In this document: positions 17,655-25,783 of the stretch, in pieces
Layout: each line of letters opens with the position of its first letter
Numbering within the stretch: position 1 is the first letter of the stretch
Source: Lysobacteraceae bacterium
Lineage (GTDB): Bacteria > Pseudomonadota > Gammaproteobacteria > Xanthomonadales > BQJN01
Length of the DNA: 44,369 nt
Direction: 5' to 3'
Assembly (NCBI GenBank): GCA_021604725.1
Contig: BQJN01000030.1
Coordinates: forward strand, 1 to 44,369
The notes under the pieces: model-generated
Databases searched by the model: none
What the model was told of the DNA's origin: nothing
Seen by the model: the letters and a program-made list of their open reading frames with translations, nothing else
Position numbers and translations under genes: made by a program

Positions 17655-18348
17655 CGTCATTCCGGGTCTGGACCCGGAATCCAGGCTACGTCAAAGAGAC
17701 GCCGCGACTGCGGCGCTGTGGATTCCGGATCAAGTCCGGAATGACGATCTGAGGAGTAGCGTGAATATGAGCTGCGAAAGGCTGACTGCGGCAAGATCGA
17801 AGCCATGCCCACAACCGCAACATGTACGCACCCACGTCATTCCGGGCCTGGACCCGGAATCCAGAAGCAGCGTCGAGGTGACGCCACAACTGTGGCGCTG
17901 TAGATTCCGGATCAAGTCCGGAATGACGATCTGAGGAGTAGATTGAATATGAGCTGTGAAAGGCTGACTGCGGCAAGGTAAAAACCATGCCCAAAACCGC
18001 AACATGTACGCACCCACGTCATTCCGGGCCTGGACCCGGAATCCAGACGCGGCGTCGAGGAGGCGCCACAACTGTGGCGCTGTGGGTGAGCCGGCATCAA
18101 TGCGGATTGCCTTGAATGGCACTCTGCGCCGGCGAACGACCGCACAGGATGTGCGGGCTGGGGGTTGATACGAAGCTAAAGCGTCGCGCCAGGGATGGCA
18201 ACTCCACGCCTTCCCTACCTAGCCATGCCCAAAACCGCAACATGTAAGCACCCACGTCATTCCGGGCCTGGACCCGGAATCCAGAAGCAGCGTCGAGGTG
18301 ACGCCACAACTGTGGCTCTGTAGATTCCGGATCAAGTCCGGAATGACG
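17655..18348. repeat. Second family R array, four elements, one interrupted by a family E element
   Basis: Elements at 17655-17746, 17835-17928, 18017-about 18085 (right arm missing) and 18255-18348, with starts 180, 182 and 238 bp apart. The spacers are also repeated (ATGCCCA.AACCGCAACATGTA before three of them). In the first copy hairpin 1 is a perfect 10-bp stem, ATTCCGGGTC-TG-GACCCGGAAT, and hairpin 2 reads CGCCGC...GCGGCG where its neighbours read CGCCAC...GTGGCG, a compensated A:T to G:C change. In the third copy the right arm is replaced by a family E element, which explains the longer 238-bp step. Confidence 0.85.
18107..18204 (+). repeat. GGA-hairpin element, family E copy 3
   Basis: Weak hairpin TGCC-TTGAAT-GGCA (18108-18121), linker GGCGAACGAC (18131-18140), strong hairpin CCGCACA-GGA-TGTGCGG (18140-18156), then GCCA-GGGA-TGGC (18188-18199). 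Both later loops present GGA closed by CA...TG. It lies downstream of, and in sense with, the GIY-YIG gene, and is inserted where a family R element should have its right arm. Confidence 0.65.
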
Positions 18349-18436
18349 AACAGAGGGGTCGTTTGAAAATGGCTACGAAAGGCCTACGAGGGCTGCAGAG
18401 CAGGCTAGAGTCAGATTCGAAATAATCCGAGCTTCC

Positions 18437-19174
18437 TTAAAACTTCTCGCGCAAGCGTAACGGATGGCGATTTGGGTCTGCCAACAGCAGGATGTTGCCT
18501 GTTTCACTGTGGACGCGAATGGTCGGCGACTGATCCGAGGTATAGCGTTGATTGCCGTCGTGCTTAAGTCGTGACAACAGCGATGGACTGTCGCTGACCA
18601 CATCGCCGGCGGTGGTGAGGTCCACATCCAGGGCTGGACCGGGCAGCTCCAGTTGGACCGGGCCATGCCGGGTGGTGATATTGACTGCCGCCGACGGTTG
18701 ACGAATCACCACATCGACGGGTCCGGATCGCGTCGTCACGGCGACATCTGAGTGACTGAAAATACGCACCAGCTGGTTATGGGCTTTGACCTCAATCGGT
18801 GATTGCAGACCTTTGGCAATAACTCGACCTTCGACAGTTTGAATGGTCAGCGGTAGATTGGCGGGCACCAACAGTACAAGGTCGACGCGCAGCAGCGCCC
18901 CGCCCGCAACGGTTACAGAAGTGCCCCGCTCGTCGCTGCGGATCTGTGGCGCTATCGCCGGCGAGTCTGTCGACGGATACTGAGCGGTGGCGAGGATCTG
19001 CGGCTGAGCCTGGTCGGCGACGCGTATGCGCACATCGCCTGTGGGATTGTCGACCAGCAAGTTGCCGACGGTTGCCTGCAGTGGCCAGTCGTGGTGACGC
19101 ACATCGACTGACTGTTCAGCCAGGGCAAAACCGGTCGCCAGCAGCAGCCCAAGAACGCCAATGGGTCTCAGCAT
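18437..19174 (-). CDS. Exported DUF4097-like beta-strand repeat protein
   Basis: The frame is open to 19495, but the sequence upstream of 19174 is the shadow of the serine dehydratase gene. The ATG at 19174 starts a signal peptide ([21 protein letters not shown]), giving 245 residues. The mature part is a series of short beta-strand repeats: [90 protein letters not shown]. This matches the pattern of DUF4097/putative-adhesin beta-solenoids. Function unknown; likely periplasmic. The start codon overlaps the stop of the Fe-S serine dehydratase by 7 bp, so the two genes are translationally coupled. Confidence 0.75.
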   Translation of the reverse strand: MLRPIGVLGLLLATGFALAEQSVDVRHHDWPLQATVGNLLVDNPTGDVRIRVADQAQPQILATAQYPSTDSPAIAPQIRSDERGTSVTVAGGALLRVDLVLLVPANLPLTIQTVEGRVIAKGLQSPIEVKAHNQLVRIFSHSDVAVTTRSGPVDVVIRQPSAAVNITTRHGPVQLELPGPALDVDLTTAGDVVSDSPSLLSRLKHDGNQRYTSDQSPTIRVHSETGNILLLADPNRHPLRLREKF

Positions 19175-20550
19175 TCGATGACGTTGACGGCCAGGCCGCC
19201 ACGCGAGGTCTCTTTGTACTTGGTCTTCATATCGGCGCCGGTGTCGCGCATGGTCTTGATCACTTTGTCCAGTGACACTCGGTGTTTGCCGTCGCCACGC
19301 ATGGCCATGCGTACCGCGTTGATAGCCTTGACCGCGCCCATCGCATTGCGCTCGATACACGGGATTTGCACCAGACCGCCAATCGGGTCGCAGGTCAATC
19401 CAAGGTTGTGCTCCATGCCAATCTCGGCGGCGTTCTCGACCTGGCTCATATTGCCGCCCAAAGCGGCAGCCAAGCCGCCCGCCGCCATCGAGCAAGCGAC
19501 GCCGACTTCACCCTGGCAACCGACTTCTGCCCCCGATATCGAAGCATTGAGCTTATACAGCATGCCAATGGCACCTGCCGTCAACAGAAAATCGACAATG
19601 CCGTTTTCATCTGCGCGCGGAACGAAACGTTCGTAATAGTGCAGTACAGCAGGCACGATGCCGGCGGCACCATTGGTCGGCGCGGTGACTACGCGACCCC
19701 CGGCCGCGTTCTCTTCATTCACCGCCAGGGCATACAGGTTGACCCAGTCGAGGATGGTCAAAGGATCGGACAAGGAGCGCTCCGGTCGCTCGCACAGTTC
19801 GCGATACATTTGCGGGGCACGCCGGCCAACATTCAGGCCACCCGGCAGAGTGCCGCTCTGACGGATGCCGCGCGCCACGCATGCCTGCATCGCCTGCCAA
19901 ATGTCCAGCAAGCCGCTACGCACTTGAAGTTCACTACGCCAAACCTGTTCATTGGCCAGCATCAATTGGGCGATGGTCTTGCCCTCTTCGCGACACCGGG
20001 CCAGCAGCTCGTCGCCGCTGGTAAACGGGTAAGGCAACACCGTGTTGTCAGGAACGATGCCCTCAGAGTCTTCGGCAGCTTCTTCACTCAGCACGAAGCC
20101 GCCGCCCACCGAGTAATAGTCGCGACTGTCCAGCACCTTGTCGCCGGCCCCAAAGGCAACGAAGCGCATGCCGTTTGAGTGAAACGGCAAGGTCGCTCGC
20201 TTATGAAAGGTCAGATGCTTTTTCTCGACAAACTTGATCGGATGCTCACCGAGCAATGCCAGGCTTTCCGAATCGCGCATTTTTTGCAAGCGTTCAGGAA
20301 TGGTATCTGGGTCGATCTGATCAGGCTGATCGCCCTCCAGACCCAGCAACACGGCCTTGTCTGTGCCATGACCCCGTCCGGTATGCCCCAGCGAACCAAA
20401 CAGCTCCACGGTGACCGCCTGCGTCAGATCCAGCTGGTCGTGGTTTTTCAAACGCTGGGCGAACAGCGCTGCGGCGCGCATCGGCCCGACCGTATGCGAA
20501 CTGGACGGGCCAATCCCAACCTTGAACAAATCGAAAACACTGACGGCCAT
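19168..20550 (-). CDS. sdaA: L-serine ammonia-lyase, iron-sulfur type, single chain
   Basis: A 460-residue [4Fe-4S] L-serine dehydratase that turns L-serine into pyruvate and ammonia. The N-terminal beta domain opens [23 protein letters not shown] with the family's GPSSSHT motif. The catalytic alpha domain holds [17 protein letters not shown] and the cluster region [17 protein letters not shown] ... [20 protein letters not shown]. The last residue is Cys (VNVIEC); in the Legionella enzyme the C-terminal Cys reaches into the active site and ligates the cluster, and the length here is almost the same. It is followed by the coupled DUF4097-like gene and is divergent from a glutaredoxin-like gene 53 bp away. 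The cell thus has an oxygen-sensitive and a PLP serine dehydratase in one neighbourhood. Confidence 0.96.
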   Translation of the reverse strand: MAVSVFDLFKVGIGPSSSHTVGPMRAAALFAQRLKNHDQLDLTQAVTVELFGSLGHTGRGHGTDKAVLLGLEGDQPDQIDPDTIPERLQKMRDSESLALLGEHPIKFVEKKHLTFHKRATLPFHSNGMRFVAFGAGDKVLDSRDYYSVGGGFVLSEEAAEDSEGIVPDNTVLPYPFTSGDELLARCREEGKTIAQLMLANEQVWRSELQVRSGLLDIWQAMQACVARGIRQSGTLPGGLNVGRRAPQMYRELCERPERSLSDPLTILDWVNLYALAVNEENAAGGRVVTAPTNGAAGIVPAVLHYYERFVPRADENGIVDFLLTAGAIGMLYKLNASISGAEVGCQGEVGVACSMAAGGLAAALGGNMSQVENAAEIGMEHNLGLTCDPIGGLVQIPCIERNAMGAVKAINAVRMAMRGDGKHRVSLDKVIKTMRDTGADMKTKYKETSRGGLAVNVIEC

Positions 20551-20603
20551 TGGCTTACACTTTAGGTTTACAAATACGCGTTGTGCGGGGACGATAACTT
20601 AGC

Positions 20604-20855
20604 ATGCAGTTGCGTTTGTTTACGAGGGCCGAGTGCCACCTATGTGATGAAGCACAAGCCTTGATTGCCGAGGTGACCGACCAACCCTTGGAGTTGGTCG
20701 ATATCACCGCAAGCCTGGCCTTGCTAACCCGTTATGGCACACGCATTCCGGTACTGCAGCGAACCGATAGCCACGACGAGCTGGATTGGCCGTTCGATGC
20801 TGACGCTGTGGCCGAATTCCTGGCTGATCGACCTACAAACCCCAGTAGGGCTTGA
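20604..20855 (+). CDS. Glutaredoxin-like (DUF836) protein
   Basis: An 83-residue thioredoxin-fold protein. It begins MQLRLFTRAECHLCDEAQALI, placing a C-H-L-C redox motif at Cys11/Cys14, followed by VDIT and the cis-Pro segment YGTRIPVLQR. This is the small DUF836 glutaredoxin-like type, without the glutathione-binding tail of classical glutaredoxins. The 3' end overlaps the convergent hemJ gene by 23 bp. Probably a cytoplasmic thiol reductant; partner unknown. Confidence 0.88.
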   Translation: MQLRLFTRAECHLCDEAQALIAEVTDQPLELVDITASLALLTRYGTRIPVLQRTDSHDELDWPFDADAVAEFLADRPTNPSRA

Positions 20856-21282
20856 CCACGACCAGCAAGACGATCGCGATCAACACCAGGGCCGGCACTT
20901 CATTGTAGAAACGGAACCACTTGGATGTCTTGTTCACCGCCTTGTTGGCAAAGGCCTGATTGAACTTGCCGAGCGAGTGATGAAACCCGATCAAGACCAC
21001 CACCAATACAGCTTTCAACCAAAACCACGGCTGCGATGCCAGCGGCCACATCAGCACCAGTAACCAGCCGCCAAACACCAGCGCCAGGATCATGGCCACA
21101 TTGCCCAGTTTTAAAAGGCGGCTTTCCATCACCAGGAAGCGCTGATGGCCTCGCTCGTCTCCTTCAGCCAGCGCCTCAACGTGGTACACGTACAAACGAG
21201 GCAAATAAAACAGGGCTGCAAACCAGGAGACCACAAAGATGATATGAAAGGATTTAACCCAGAGCACTGATGTCACCAACAT
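20833..21282 (-). CDS. hemJ: Protoporphyrinogen IX oxidase HemJ-like membrane protein
   Basis: A 149-residue inner-membrane protein of the HemJ (UPF0093) family, which oxidises protoporphyrinogen IX to protoporphyrin IX in heme synthesis. The frame extends to 21429, but the ATG at 21282 is preceded by CGAGG and gives the family's usual length and N-terminus (VLWVKSFHIIFVVSWFAALFYLPRLYVYHVEA). The conserved His in helix 1 (KSFHIIF) and the FLVMESRLLKLGNVAMILA segment are visible. Four transmembrane helices are expected. It is divergent from the DUF6776-like gene (137 bp spacer) and convergent with the glutaredoxin-like gene. Confidence 0.9.
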   Translation of the reverse strand: MLVTSVLWVKSFHIIFVVSWFAALFYLPRLYVYHVEALAEGDERGHQRFLVMESRLLKLGNVAMILALVFGGWLLVLMWPLASQPWFWLKAVLVVVLIGFHHSLGKFNQAFANKAVNKTSKWFRFYNEVPALVLIAIVLLVVVKPYWGL

Positions 21283-21419
21283 TGACGCCTCGATTACTGC
21301 ATTGAAACACCGCAGACCGGTCGCGAGCAACCGGCCACTTGGCAATGCAGCTTGACGTGAGGCGCGACCAGCCGCTATAAGTTCTCCCCCGGTTTCGGAC
21401 CGAAACACCTCATCCTGCA

Positions 21420-22184
21420 GTGCCATCATCGTCCCGACCTTCTTCCAGCCGACTGGTGATCCGAGAGCATCGACCGATGCGTGTAGTCGCGTGGATTGCC
21501 GCAGGCGTTGTCGCCTGGATCGCTGTCGCCCTGGCCATCAGCTGGTGGGTGCGCAGCTCACAGTTGACCAGTGCTGGTGAACTGATCGAAACCAATCGTG
21601 AACTGTCAGCACAGGTCGAGCAACTGAAAAGCACAGTCGACGATCAAGCCTCGACAATGGCCAGCCTTGAGCGGCAAATCCAGATTGACGCCGCTGCCGC
21701 CGAACAACTGCGCCAAACGTTGATCGAACAACAGGCCCAGCTGGCCGATGCACGTGAAGAACTGGGTTTCTATGAGCGGCTGGTCGGCTCGGGGCGCGGG
21801 CGAGAAGGCTTGGCCATCCATGATCTGCAATTGTCGCCAACCACCGCTGAAGGGGTCTACGCCTATCGCCTCACGCTGCTGCAGAACATGCAGAGAGCGC
21901 GCGTGATCAGTGGTGATATTGACCTGCGGGTCGAGGCCGTGATCGATGGTAAGCTGACATCACTAACGCCCGGTTTAGTCTCGTCGGAGGACGAAGATCC
22001 GCTGACTTTTCACTTCAAATACTTTCAACAGCTTGAAGGTTTGATGGAAATACCGGACGATGCTTCCGAACAGGCTATTGTTATTGAGCTCGACCCGGAA
22101 AGTGGTAGCAATATCACCCGCCGCTTCGATTTTAATGAAACAATGGCCGCTGGTTCGGCGCAAATCGCTGACGAAGACAATTAA
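21420..22184 (+). CDS. DUF6776-like membrane-anchored coiled-coil protein
   Basis: A 254-residue bitopic inner-membrane protein. Start is a GTG at 21420; an ATG at 21477 is possible, but the residues LVIREHRPMR between them look conserved in this family as I remember it, so I keep the longer form. One transmembrane helix (about 22-42) is followed by a coiled coil (about 50-125, AGELIETNRELSAQVEQLKSTV...QLADAREELGFYERLV) and a C-terminal beta-rich domain (YRLTLLQNMQRARVISGDIDL...FKYFQQLEG). It sits 16 bp upstream of the bactofilin gene in one operon with erpA, suggesting a role in envelope or cytoskeletal organisation (inference). Confidence 0.82.
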   Translation: MPSSSRPSSSRLVIREHRPMRVVAWIAAGVVAWIAVALAISWWVRSSQLTSAGELIETNRELSAQVEQLKSTVDDQASTMASLERQIQIDAAAAEQLRQTLIEQQAQLADAREELGFYERLVGSGRGREGLAIHDLQLSPTTAEGVYAYRLTLLQNMQRARVISGDIDLRVEAVIDGKLTSLTPGLVSSEDEDPLTFHFKYFQQLEGLMEIPDDASEQAIVIELDPESGSNITRRFDFNETMAAGSAQIADEDN

Positions 22185-22200
22185 ACTCAAGGACAAGCTC

Positions 22201-22596
22201 ATGGCAAAGAACCCAATCGAAACCATTATCGGCAACGGCACCGTCATCGAGGGTGATTTGAAATTTGACGGTGGCTTGCATATTGATGGCACCATCATTG
22301 GTGCGGTGACCGCCGAGGCCCGCTCTGAAGCCCACCTGACCCTCAGTGACAGCGGTCGCGTGGAAGGCCGAATCGATGTGCCCAAGGCTATCGTCAATGG
22401 TCAACTGGAAGGTGATTTAGTTGCCGATCGGGTGGAACTTGCACCCAATGCACGAATCAAAGGCAATATCGCGTATCGAAACATTGAAATGAGCCTTGGT
22501 GCGCAGGTTAACGGCCAACTGTCGGTGCGTGACCAGGCCAAGGTGACGGCAATACCCAAGCCTGAAAAGGCTGGAGGATCGGAAGGTGGAAGCTGA
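22201..22596 (+). CDS. Bactofilin (polymer-forming cytoskeletal protein)
   Basis: A 131-residue bactofilin. The ATG at 22201 is preceded by AAGGA at good spacing. The central domain shows the beta-helix repeats that polymerise into filaments: [86 protein letters not shown]. Disordered tails flank it. Bactofilins scaffold envelope enzymes at defined cell sites. The 3' end overlaps erpA by 11 bp, so translation is coupled; the membrane coiled-coil protein upstream is a plausible membrane partner (inference). Confidence 0.95.
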   Translation: MAKNPIETIIGNGTVIEGDLKFDGGLHIDGTIIGAVTAEARSEAHLTLSDSGRVEGRIDVPKAIVNGQLEGDLVADRVELAPNARIKGNIAYRNIEMSLGAQVNGQLSVRDQAKVTAIPKPEKAGGSEGGS

Positions 22597-22930
22597 AGCA
22601 ACAGATCTTGTCTTTACCAATGCGGCAGCACAAAAGGTGCGGCAACTGGTATTGGAAGAGGCCAATCCTGATCTGAAATTGCGTGTCTATATATCGGGCG
22701 GTGGCTGTGCTGGTTTTCAGTATGGCTTTACCTTTGATGATCAGACTGAGGAGGGTGACTTGGTCGTCGACAACGAAGGTGTTGCCCTGATCATAGATCC
22801 GATGAGCTACCAGTATCTGGCGGGGGCTGAAGTCGACTACAGCGAAACCCTGCAAGGTGCGCAGTTTGTAATTCGCAATCCCAACGCGGCCACTACCTGC
22901 GGCTGCGGCTCATCGTTCGGCATTCAATAA
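22586..22930 (+). CDS. erpA: Iron-sulfur cluster insertion protein ErpA
   Basis: A 114-residue A-type Fe-S carrier that delivers clusters to apoproteins, in other bacteria including the isoprenoid enzymes IspG/IspH. The start is a GTG at 22586 with a strong GGAGG upstream, inside the end of the bactofilin gene. The three cluster cysteines are present: Cys41 in [12 protein letters not shown] and Cys105/Cys107 in TTCGCGSSF. Length and ending are typical. It is the third gene of the 21420-22930 operon; nudC follows 50 bp later. Confidence 0.97.
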   Translation: MEAEATDLVFTNAAAQKVRQLVLEEANPDLKLRVYISGGGCAGFQYGFTFDDQTEEGDLVVDNEGVALIIDPMSYQYLAGAEVDYSETLQGAQFVIRNPNAATTCGCGSSFGIQ

Positions 22931-22980
22931 CTCGCTCAAGTTCACAGATTCCTGAAACTGCGGTCGAGGCCGTCGACACC

Positions 22981-23883
22981 ATGCACAACACGAGTCACTG
23001 GTTTGCTGGACTTGAACTGAATCGGTGTTCAGATCAGCGCGAAGACCGGGACTGGCTGCTTGAGCAACTCAGCCACCAGGGCGCTCGTTTTGTGCCTGTG
23101 CTGCGCACCCACAACCTGATTGGTGCCGGTGAGCTGATCACACTCAACCTGGAAGACAGCCGGCGCACCGAATCTGAGCGCGACCCCATTTTGCTGGGCG
23201 TAGACGACGCCGGACCCTGGTTTGCGCTGCCGGTGACCGAACAAGCCGCGGAAGGCTTGAGCAAGCGGCACGAGGGGCAGTTTGGTGATTTGCGATTTTC
23301 GGCCTCGCAACTGCCGCCCAATGCTGCCGCATTGGGTGCGTATGCTCGGGCATTAACCTATTGGCAACACAAGCATCGCTTTTGTGGCGTGTGCGGATCA
23401 AAAACCACACCGCAAGCCGGTGGTGCGCGCCTCAAGTGTGAGCAATGTGACCGGCCAATTTTTCCACGCGTAGACCCGGCCATCATTGTGCTGGTTCACG
23501 ACCAGAACGAACGCTGTTTGCTCGGCCGCCAGGCTAATTGGCCGGCCGGGCTATATTCGACTCTAGCCGGATTCGTTGAACCCGGTGAGACGCTGGAAGA
23601 AGCCGTAGGTCGCGAGGTAGCCGAAGAGTCAGGGGTCATTATCGAGCCAAACTCGGTGCGCTATCACTCCTCTCAACCCTGGCCGTTTCCATCGTCGCTA
23701 ATGCTTGGCTTTCATGCCGAGGCGCGTCACACCACAATTGAGTGCGGCGTTGAGCTCGAAGATGCAGCCTGGTTCACCCGCGAACAGATCATCGAACAGG
23801 TTCAGGCCCGGGATATGAAGCTACCTCGCAATGTCTCCATCTCACGGGTGCTCCTGGAAGACTGGATCGACGGCAAGTACTGA
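22981..23883 (+). CDS. nudC: NAD(+) diphosphatase / NAD-decapping hydrolase NudC
   Basis: A 300-residue Nudix hydrolase that cleaves NAD(H) and removes NAD caps from RNA. In order: an N-terminal domain, a four-cysteine zinc ribbon (C-G-V-C ... C-E-Q-C, about residues 138-158), and the Nudix box GFVEPGETLEEAVGREVAEESGV (about 198-220) with its REVAEE metal ligands. The NudC-specific SQPWPFPSSLMLGF motif follows the box. Transcribed with, or just after, the erpA operon. It is followed by a 46-bp sequence whose inverted copy lies at 27556-27601. Confidence 0.95.
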   Translation: MHNTSHWFAGLELNRCSDQREDRDWLLEQLSHQGARFVPVLRTHNLIGAGELITLNLEDSRRTESERDPILLGVDDAGPWFALPVTEQAAEGLSKRHEGQFGDLRFSASQLPPNAAALGAYARALTYWQHKHRFCGVCGSKTTPQAGGARLKCEQCDRPIFPRVDPAIIVLVHDQNERCLLGRQANWPAGLYSTLAGFVEPGETLEEAVGREVAEESGVIIEPNSVRYHSSQPWPFPSSLMLGFHAEARHTTIECGVELEDAAWFTREQIIEQVQARDMKLPRNVSISRVLLEDWIDGKY

Positions 23884-23894
23884 GGTCAGGGACG

Positions 23895-23940
23895 TAGAGC
23901 GCGTCCACAGTTTACGTTTCTGGACCAGCTCGACCGGCCC
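23895..23940 (+). repeat. 46-bp repeat, inverted copy of 27556-27601
   Basis: It matches the reverse complement of 27556-27601 at 45 of 46 positions. It contains GTCCA...TGGAC with a 13-nt loop, extended outward by GAGCG, so it can fold as a hairpin. It lies between the stop codons of nudC (+) and the SEC-C gene (-), a position where a bidirectional 3'-end structure would fit, but there is no T-run. Confidence 0.7.
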
Positions 23941-23942
23941 AA

Positions 23943-24605
23943 CTAATGCAGCTTTGCCATACAACACCGCTTGTACTTTTTGCCTGAACCACAGGGGCAA
24001 GGTTCGTTGCGCCCCGTTTTCTTGACCCGGTGTGGACCGGTGCCTCCGGGTACGCGTAACGGCCCGAAATGGCTGAAGATCATGGTCGCTGCCATGGCCA
24101 TGCCATCGTGCAAACCGGTTCTTTCATCGCGATCGAGGTCGGGTTCATCAAAGGGCCTGAGCTCCGGATCCGGGTCGTTCAAGTGCGCGAGGGTCAAGAT
24201 GGGTAGCAACCATTGCTGACCATCCTCGGTCTTAAACAGCGCCTCCCAATCAAAGGGGGTCATCTTCACGCCATGCAAATACCCCCGCGCCCAGGTTTCC
24301 CCGCCGCTGTCATGATCGACCAGCAAGGGCCGGAAGTAAGCCTGGGCGAAGCGCGAAACCACATCGTTCCAATGCGCCTGTATCAAGCTCATGAACGTTA
24401 TTGCATCGTGCTCGTCGACAAACGGTGTGTCGTTGCGTATTTCCTGCAAGTAAGCGCTGGGTGGAATCAGTGTTGGGGCAGCGACCAACGCGGCGAACAG
24501 GCCATCAACCCAGGCCACATTGACGCCCGATTTGGCATAACGCTCTGTCAGCTCGATTAGCTTGTGAATGTCGTCCTTGGACAACCGTTTTCCTGCGGCA
24601 GTCAT
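23943..24605 (-). CDS. UPF0149/YecA-like protein with C-terminal SEC-C zinc motif
   Basis: A 220-residue protein. Residues about 1-180 are alpha-helical and resemble the YecA/UPF0149 domain (VNVAWVDGLFAALVAAPTLIPPSAYLQEI, ARGYLHGVKM..FDWEALF). The end is a SEC-C zinc-binding motif, NEPCPCGSGKKYKRCC, the form found at the C-terminus of SecA, where it binds SecB and ribosomes. Function unknown; a ribosome or translocase contact is suggested by the motif. It overlaps the upstream membrane-protein gene by 4 bp (24602-24605) and is the third gene of an operon with mtfA. Confidence 0.9.
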   Translation of the reverse strand: MTAAGKRLSKDDIHKLIELTERYAKSGVNVAWVDGLFAALVAAPTLIPPSAYLQEIRNDTPFVDEHDAITFMSLIQAHWNDVVSRFAQAYFRPLLVDHDSGGETWARGYLHGVKMTPFDWEALFKTEDGQQWLLPILTLAHLNDPDPELRPFDEPDLDRDERTGLHDGMAMAATMIFSHFGPLRVPGGTGPHRVKKTGRNEPCPCGSGKKYKRCCMAKLH

Positions 24606-25783
24606 TTCCTTTGTTCTCCATTTTGAATACTTAACAAGCCGGGCACCGTAGCACTTAACGCATACCAGCCGAAAACAGCAAAGCTCAGGTGCCCAGCAGC
24701 GATGGATTTAAGCACAATACCCAATGTCGGCGGAATCAAAAGCGCCCATGCCACAGCCAGCAACAGTCCTTGTTCCGACGTGGCGCGCCAGGCGACAAAG
24801 CCACTGACGCCCGCCGCCAGGACCACCGCCCAGAGATTGGGATGCGGCAAAAGGTGAGCGAATTGGCCGAGCTTGCCGCCGGCATGCAGTGGTGTGAAGG
24901 CAGCCGGATCAAGCCACCACAGTGGTACGGTGACGACGAGGAATGCAGCACCCGCTGCAGAGCCGAAGAGCAACGGCCGACGCCATTGTCCGTGGGTCAG
25001 GTGGTAGATGATCAGAGGAGCCGCCAGCAGCAGGAAGTTGACTCGCCAGGCCAACGCCAATCCCAACACTAGACCACAGGCGAGCAACTGCGCAGTGCTG
25101 CGCGCTCGCAGGCAAAGCAGCAAAGCAGCGCTGACCGCCAGCGTGTTAGCCAGTAGATCGCCACCGGTGAGGATCTCGGCAAGCACGGTTGGCACCAGGA
25201 TCAATATCGTGAGCAGGTTCAGTGCAGCCTGCTCAGACGAATCGAACCATCGTCTGGATGCAAAATAGAACGCCCCTAACCAGAAGAAGTTCTGAATGGC
25301 ACTGCCGCCCAACAGCAACACGAAGGGCAACGCCAGAATAAAAGCGCCGGGCAACGGCGATATTGGGTTACCAGCCTGCGGACAGCCTTCATGGATGCCC
25401 GAAACAGCCCTGCATGCATACGGATTCTGGCCTTCGACCAACTGTAGCACGGCAACGTCGATAGCCTCTTCACGGTCGCTGTTGAATCCCAATTGGCCGG
25501 AATCGGCCAGCGGATAGATGAGCAAAAATGCGATCAATAGAACGCCGACATACGCCGCCAGCCACAAAGGCAGTCGTCGGCACCTTGATGCCAACTCGAA
25601 AAGATGCGGTAGCAGCCAGTACAAGCCGACTGACGCGATCGCGCTGGCAACGATAAACCATACCGTGGCCCCTTCAATGGCCAGCTTGGGTCCGAGCACG
25701 GTCAGCAATCGCTGCAGTACCGCGATTGACGGCACGCCCGCAAACAGGCAAAACAGCAACCGTTGTTTAGTACTCATTGTCAA
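24602..25783 (-). CDS. Multi-pass membrane protein, GT-C glycosyltransferase-like (DUF2029/GT87 type)
   Basis: A 393-residue protein with about ten transmembrane helices. After the second or third helix there is a periplasmic loop with an acidic motif, GFNSDREEAIDVAVLQLVEGQNPYAC, then PLPGAFILALPFVLLLG. The Asp/Glu-rich first loop followed by an NPY segment and many hydrophobic helices recalls lipid-linked sugar transferases of the GT-C fold (GT39/GT87/DUF2029), but the assignment rests on pattern only. Overlaps both neighbours by 4 bp (MtfA-like upstream, SEC-C downstream), so translation is coupled. Glycan and acceptor unknown. Confidence 0.65.
   Translation of the reverse strand: MTMSTKQRLLFCLFAGVPSIAVLQRLLTVLGPKLAIEGATVWFIVASAIASVGLYWLLPHLFELASRCRRLPLWLAAYVGVLLIAFLLIYPLADSGQLGFNSDREEAIDVAVLQLVEGQNPYACRAVSGIHEGCPQAGNPISPLPGAFILALPFVLLLGGSAIQNFFWLGAFYFASRRWFDSSEQAALNLLTILILVPTVLAEILTGGDLLANTLAVSAALLLCLRARSTAQLLACGLVLGLALAWRVNFLLLAAPLIIYHLTHGQWRRPLLFGSAAGAAFLVVTVPLWWLDPAAFTPLHAGGKLGQFAHLLPHPNLWAVVLAAGVSGFVAWRATSEQGLLLAVAWALLIPPTLGIVLKSIAAGHLSFAVFGWYALSATVPGLLSIQNGEQRK

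Noticed and set aside
16755-18309. Several 60-130 codon frames over the 17-18 kb arrays
   Set aside because: Same artefact: the 182-bp unit is not a multiple of three, yet all frames spell pieces of family R; no codon-use or ribosome-binding support.
16795-18348. Classical REP/RAYT system
   Set aside because: No tyrosine transposase of the RAYT type is encoded and the elements lack the GTAG-type foot of REP sequences; only the general resemblance stands.
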